Assembly: GCA_030045295.1 (NCBI GenBank)
Contig: JASIGD010000225.1
Coordinates: 1-8,626, forward strand
Source of the DNA: Streptosporangiaceae bacterium
GTDB taxonomy: Bacteria; Actinomycetota; Actinomycetes; Streptosporangiales; Streptosporangiaceae
Reading direction: 5' to 3'
DNA: 8,626 bases
Part shown: piece after piece, positions 6,493 through 8,626 of the stretch
Layout of the letters: each line of letters starts with the position of its first letter
How positions within the stretch are numbered: position 1 is the first letter of the stretch
Program-made: the position numbers and the translations under genes
Notes under the pieces: generated by a model
What the model was told of the DNA's origin: nothing
What the model saw: only the letters and a program-made list of their open reading frames with translations
The model's database searches: none

Positions 6493-7233
6493 CTACGACG
6501 TGTCCGGGGTGACTCCTTCGAGAAGCAGCCCGAGCGTGAAGTCGAACCGGGCGTGTCCCTCGCCGGAGGTCAGCTCCGGCGCGTGCGCGACCGTGATCGG
6601 GAACCGGTCCGCGGGCAGCATCCTGAGACGCTCGATGAGTTCAGCCCTATCGACGACCCGCCCGTCGGTGTCCTGGTCGGGATGCCGCCTCAGTGACATG
6701 ACGCTGTACGCGCCGACGTATTGGAATGCCGCATCGATCGCCCACGCGGCGGGCTGCGGCGGCACCCCTCCGGCCAGGAGGATCGCGAGCAGGCCTTCGT
6801 TGATCCGCAGCGTGTCCAGGCTGTGCGGGGCGGCCGCCAACGTGGCGCGCCAGATTCCCGGGTACCGAAGGTACTGGTCGCGCAGCTGCCGGCAGACGTC
6901 GATGGCCTGCGCCTTCCACCGCGCGGGATCCGGCACGGGCAGCGTCACCCGGGAGCACAGCTCTCCGATCATTAGATCGTCGAGCTCCGCCTTATCGCGC
7001 ACATGCGCATACAGCGCCCCCGGGCTGGCCTGCAGCGCAGCGGCGACACGGCGCATTGTCAAAGCGTCGAACCCTTCGGCCTCGACAACCTGCAGAGCCG
7101 CGTCCACGATCCGGCCGGCCGTGATGGGTTCCCTGCGAGACCGGGGCGCGCTTGGCGTGCCGTCCAGCGCCGCGATCTGCGCCGCCCACCGATCACGCGA
7201 AACGATACCCCGCGAAACGCTCCTATCAGTCAT
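6493..7233 (-). CDS. TetR/AcrR family transcriptional repressor
   Basis: A 246-residue DNA-binding regulator, probably a homodimer released from DNA by a small ligand that the downstream pump exports. After a 34-residue polar lead comes the TetR helix-turn-helix domain, residues about 35-85 (ITAGRIVDAALQVVEAEGFDALTMRRVAAALQAS, then PGALYAHVRDK with the conserved Tyr75). The C-terminal ligand domain has LRDQYLRYPGIWRATLAAAP and EGLLAILLAGGVPPQPAAWAID, a style typical of actinobacterial TetR proteins paired with MFS pumps. The ATG at 7231-7233 is the only plausible start in the frame; no strong Shine-Dalgarno site precedes it, so translation may be weak or the leader very short. Three operator-like elements lie 22 bp upstream (7255-7303), indicating self-repression. 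The DHA2 gene follows on the same strand. Confidence 0.92.
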   Translation of the reverse strand: MTDRSVSRGIVSRDRWAAQIAALDGTPSAPRSRREPITAGRIVDAALQVVEAEGFDALTMRRVAAALQASPGALYAHVRDKAELDDLMIGELCSRVTLPVPDPARWKAQAIDVCRQLRDQYLRYPGIWRATLAAAPHSLDTLRINEGLLAILLAGGVPPQPAAWAIDAAFQYVGAYSVMSLRRHPDQDTDGRVVDRAELIERLRMLPADRFPITVAHAPELTSGEGHARFDFTLGLLLEGVTPDTS

Positions 7234-7254
7234 GGCACCACGGTAGCACCTGAG

Positions 7255-7303
7255 TGAACGATGTTCAATAGAAAAACGTTGTTCAATAACTGGACGACGT
7301 TCA
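7255..7303. promoter_or_regulatory. Operator array upstream of tetR, three elements at an 18-bp period
   Basis: Three 13-bp elements of the form TGAAC-NNN-GTTCA lie at 7255-7267 (TGAACGATGTTCA, perfect palindrome), 7273-7285 (AAAACGTTGTTCA, two left-arm mismatches) and 7291-7303 (TGGACGACGTTCA, one mismatch). The right arm GTTCA is kept in all three, and the spacing is exactly 18 bp both times. The site is AT-richer than its surroundings and begins 22 bp before the tetR ATG, where it would overlap the tetR promoter. The likely ligand is the TetR protein itself; binding is inferred from position and symmetry. I see no copy before the MFS start. No clear separate -35/-10 pair could be picked out here, although TTGAAC occurs repeatedly on the minus strand. 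Confidence 0.65.
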
Positions 7304-7310
7304 AGCAGCA

Positions 7311-7328
7311 GGCGGGACCGACCCCGCC
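7311..7328 (-). terminator. GC-rich hairpin between the DUF2182 gene and tetR
   Basis: GGCGGG (7311-7316) pairs perfectly with CCCGCC (7323-7328) around a 6-nt loop. On the minus strand it lies about 80 nt below the DUF2182 stop and just ahead of the operator array, where it could limit read-through into tetR. There is no T-run. The rest of 7329-7408 shows nothing recognisable. Confidence 0.3.
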
Positions 7329-7408
7329 GGCGCCTGTGTTTGCCATGGAGTCGCCCTCGGCGCGGAGGTTCCCGCCGGGGCCGCCGGATCGCGAGGTGGG
7401 CGTACCGG

Positions 7409-8215
7409 TCAGCTCATCATCGACGGCGCGGCGTGCAGGCCCGGCGCCAGCCACGGAAGCCAGATCACGGCCACCGCCAGGGCCAGCGCGGCGACGCCGA
7501 CGGCCCGCCCCGCGGCGGGACCCCATCTCCAGGTCTTCTCGATCAGCACCACGGCGGCCAGGCCGATCATCGCGGCGACGTTCATCACACCCACCGCGAC
7601 CAGGATCACCATCAGCCCCCAGCAGCAACCCAGGCAGTACGCGCCGTTATGGGCGCCAGCCCGGATGTCGCGGAACCTGCCCCGGTACGAGCCGTAGTGC
7701 AGGAGCAGGGCCAGCGGGGAGCGGCAGTGCGCCAGGCAGCGGTCCTTCAGGCGGCTCAGCTGGTACACGCCGCACGCGGCGAAGACCGCCACGGCGAGCA
7801 CGTGCGCCGCGCCGGGATGCTTCCCGGTCATCCAGCCCGCGACCCAGGCCAGTCCGAAAGCGGGCGCGCCGGCTGCTGCCCAGACCGCGAGGTAGCCCGC
7901 GACCAGGGCGGCGATCCGCACCGTCCGGTTGCTCCGTACGGTCTTGGCGTACAGCGCGGCCGTCGGCGCCACGGACGGCAGCATCATGGCCGCCATCATC
8001 AGCGTCCACACCGCCACGAACACGGCCAGGCCCAGCCCCATCGTGCCGGTCATCCCGGCCATCCCGCGGGCCAGGGCAACGGTCGCAGCCCAGGCCCCGG
8101 CGGCCGCAATCAGCACCAGGCCGGCCTCACGCGTGACCAAACCCGCCTGTGCCCGGGCCGTGCCCGCCGGCCCTGAAGGATCCGCAGGCCCGGCGTGGCC
8201 GGTTAGCCGGACCAT
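7409..8215 (-). CDS. DUF2182 family membrane protein (COG5486-like)
   Basis: Integral membrane protein of 268 residues in a family described only as a predicted metal-binding membrane protein; biochemical role unknown. Hydrophobic segments lie near 31-50, 60-80, 101-126, 136-153, 200-225 and 236-257. Family hallmarks are WTLMMAAMMLPS (70-81), the loop DRCLAHCRSP (158-167, Cys160, His163, Cys164) and GAHNGAYCLGCCW (187-199, His189, Cys194, Cys197, Cys198), followed by MNVAAM (211-216). The Cys/His clusters at the membrane edge look like soft-metal or copper ligands; that is inference. The gene overlaps the end of the DUF1326 gene by 13 bp (8203-8215) and has no good ribosome site of its own, so its translation is probably coupled. 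The two families often occur side by side, which suggests one shared function. Confidence 0.88.
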   Translation of the reverse strand: MVRLTGHAGPADPSGPAGTARAQAGLVTREAGLVLIAAAGAWAATVALARGMAGMTGTMGLGLAVFVAVWTLMMAAMMLPSVAPTAALYAKTVRSNRTVRIAALVAGYLAVWAAAGAPAFGLAWVAGWMTGKHPGAAHVLAVAVFAACGVYQLSRLKDRCLAHCRSPLALLLHYGSYRGRFRDIRAGAHNGAYCLGCCWGLMVILVAVGVMNVAAMIGLAAVVLIEKTWRWGPAAGRAVGVAALALAVAVIWLPWLAPGLHAAPSMMS

Positions 8216-8626
8216 GAGAACGGCGCGGAAAAGCCGCTCTGCCCCTCACGCCCCCAGTCGATCCCGAAGGTCGACAGGTGCGCCGCACTGGCCGGGGCAA
8301 CCGTCAGCGTCGTATTCGACGGGTGGAACACGTTCGTCAGCCGGACCGGATCGCGGCCTTCCAGCGCCACGAAGTCCTCGACTCCGACGTCGACGGCATC
8401 GCCGATCCTGACGTGATGGCCGCGGCCGTCTTCGCTATAGGTGATCGGCGTCCTCTCCACGCCGAGCATCTCGCCGATGAGCGGCGCGAGCATCGCGGGC
8501 GGCCCGCCCGCCTGCCCGGACAGGACCGCGCCGAGCTGCTCGGTCTGGCTGTCAGACGCGGCGTCGTCCAGGTACACGCCGACCCGCCAGTCGCCCTGGC
8601 TCATGACCGGCGGCGTATCCAGGAAC
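8203..8626 (-). CDS. DUF1326 family protein, C-terminal part (runs off right edge)
   Basis: About 140 residues are visible. The frame stays open to the right edge, so the true start lies outside; the ATG at 8602-8604 is most likely an internal Met, because the residues before it (FLDTPPV) continue the family pattern. Recognisable stretches are VMSQGDWRVGVYLDDAASDSQ, LGAVLSGQAGGPPAMLAPLI, LGVERTPITY, VRLTNVFHPSNTTLTVAPA and the terminal FSAPFSWSG. Full-length members are around 200 residues and begin with a Cys-rich motif (CNCE..CPC type), here out of view. Function is unknown; metal binding is suspected from that motif. It is followed, with a 13-bp overlap, by the DUF2182 membrane protein gene, its usual partner. 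Confidence 0.85.
   Translation of the reverse strand, partial: FLDTPPVMSQGDWRVGVYLDDAASDSQTEQLGAVLSGQAGGPPAMLAPLIGEMLGVERTPITYSEDGRGHHVRIGDAVDVGVEDFVALEGRDPVRLTNVFHPSNTTLTVAPASAAHLSTFGIDWGREGQSGFSAPFSWSG

Noticed and set aside
7196..7219. Direct repeat CGCGAAACG (7196-7204 and 7211-7219) inside the start of tetR
   Set aside because: Only 9 bp in two copies within coding sequence; not enough to separate from chance, and unlike the operator elements upstream.
7261..8136. Plus-strand open frames antisense to the DUF2182 gene
   Set aside because: Arg/Pro/Ser-rich shadow translation. The first codons lie in the operator array, and the minus strand carries the recognisable DUF2182 protein.
8203..8604. 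DUF1326 frame taken as a complete 133-residue gene starting at 8604
   Set aside because: The frame continues to the window edge and the residues before the Met fit the family, so the gene is truncated by the window rather than short.

Overview
The window comes from a high-GC actinobacterium. Third codon positions are almost all G or C, Shine-Dalgarno sites are strong, and the gene families (DrrAB-type ABC exporter, EmrB/QacA-type MFS pump with TetR, DUF1326/DUF2182 pair) are typical of Streptomyces/Streptosporangium-like genomes. The genus cannot be fixed from this sequence. There is no sign of phage, IS elements, CRISPR, tRNA or rRNA. The window reads as ordinary chromosome made of small, independent transport and catabolic units.

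Layout, left to right. 1-567 (-): 5' part of an MFS transporter running off the left edge. 568-891: non-coding, with a possible terminator for the next operon. 892-2747 (-): a two-gene DrrA/DrrB-like ABC exporter operon whose genes overlap by ATGA. 2748-2918: divergent promoter region with repeated GAACC boxes. 2919-4604 (+): an FAD-dependent L-lysine 2-monooxygenase (DavB-like), the only plus-strand gene. 4605-4681: convergent gap holding a near-perfect hairpin. 4682-6340 (-): a 14-TM DHA2 drug-efflux MFS protein. 6341-6492: spacer with two hairpins and a possible tiny leader ORF. 6493-7233 (-): a TetR repressor. 7234-7408: non-coding, carrying three operator-like elements at an exact 18-bp period next to tetR. 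7409-8626 (-): a DUF2182 membrane protein preceded by, and overlapping by 13 bp, a DUF1326 gene that runs off the right edge.

How they work together. The tetR/MFS pair is a classic ligand-inducible efflux module, with the repressor probably binding the operator array and controlling itself and, by read-through, the pump. The DrrAB-like pair should form one exporter (ATPase plus permease). The lysine monooxygenase would convert L-lysine to 5-aminovaleramide as the first step of the 5-aminovalerate route, but no amidase (DavA) or transaminase (DavT) is in the window. DUF1326/DUF2182 is a recurring pair of unknown function with metal-ligand-like Cys/His motifs. The strongest unexplained signal is the 18-bp-period operator array. 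No clearly new system is evident; the DUF1326/DUF2182 pair is the least understood part.
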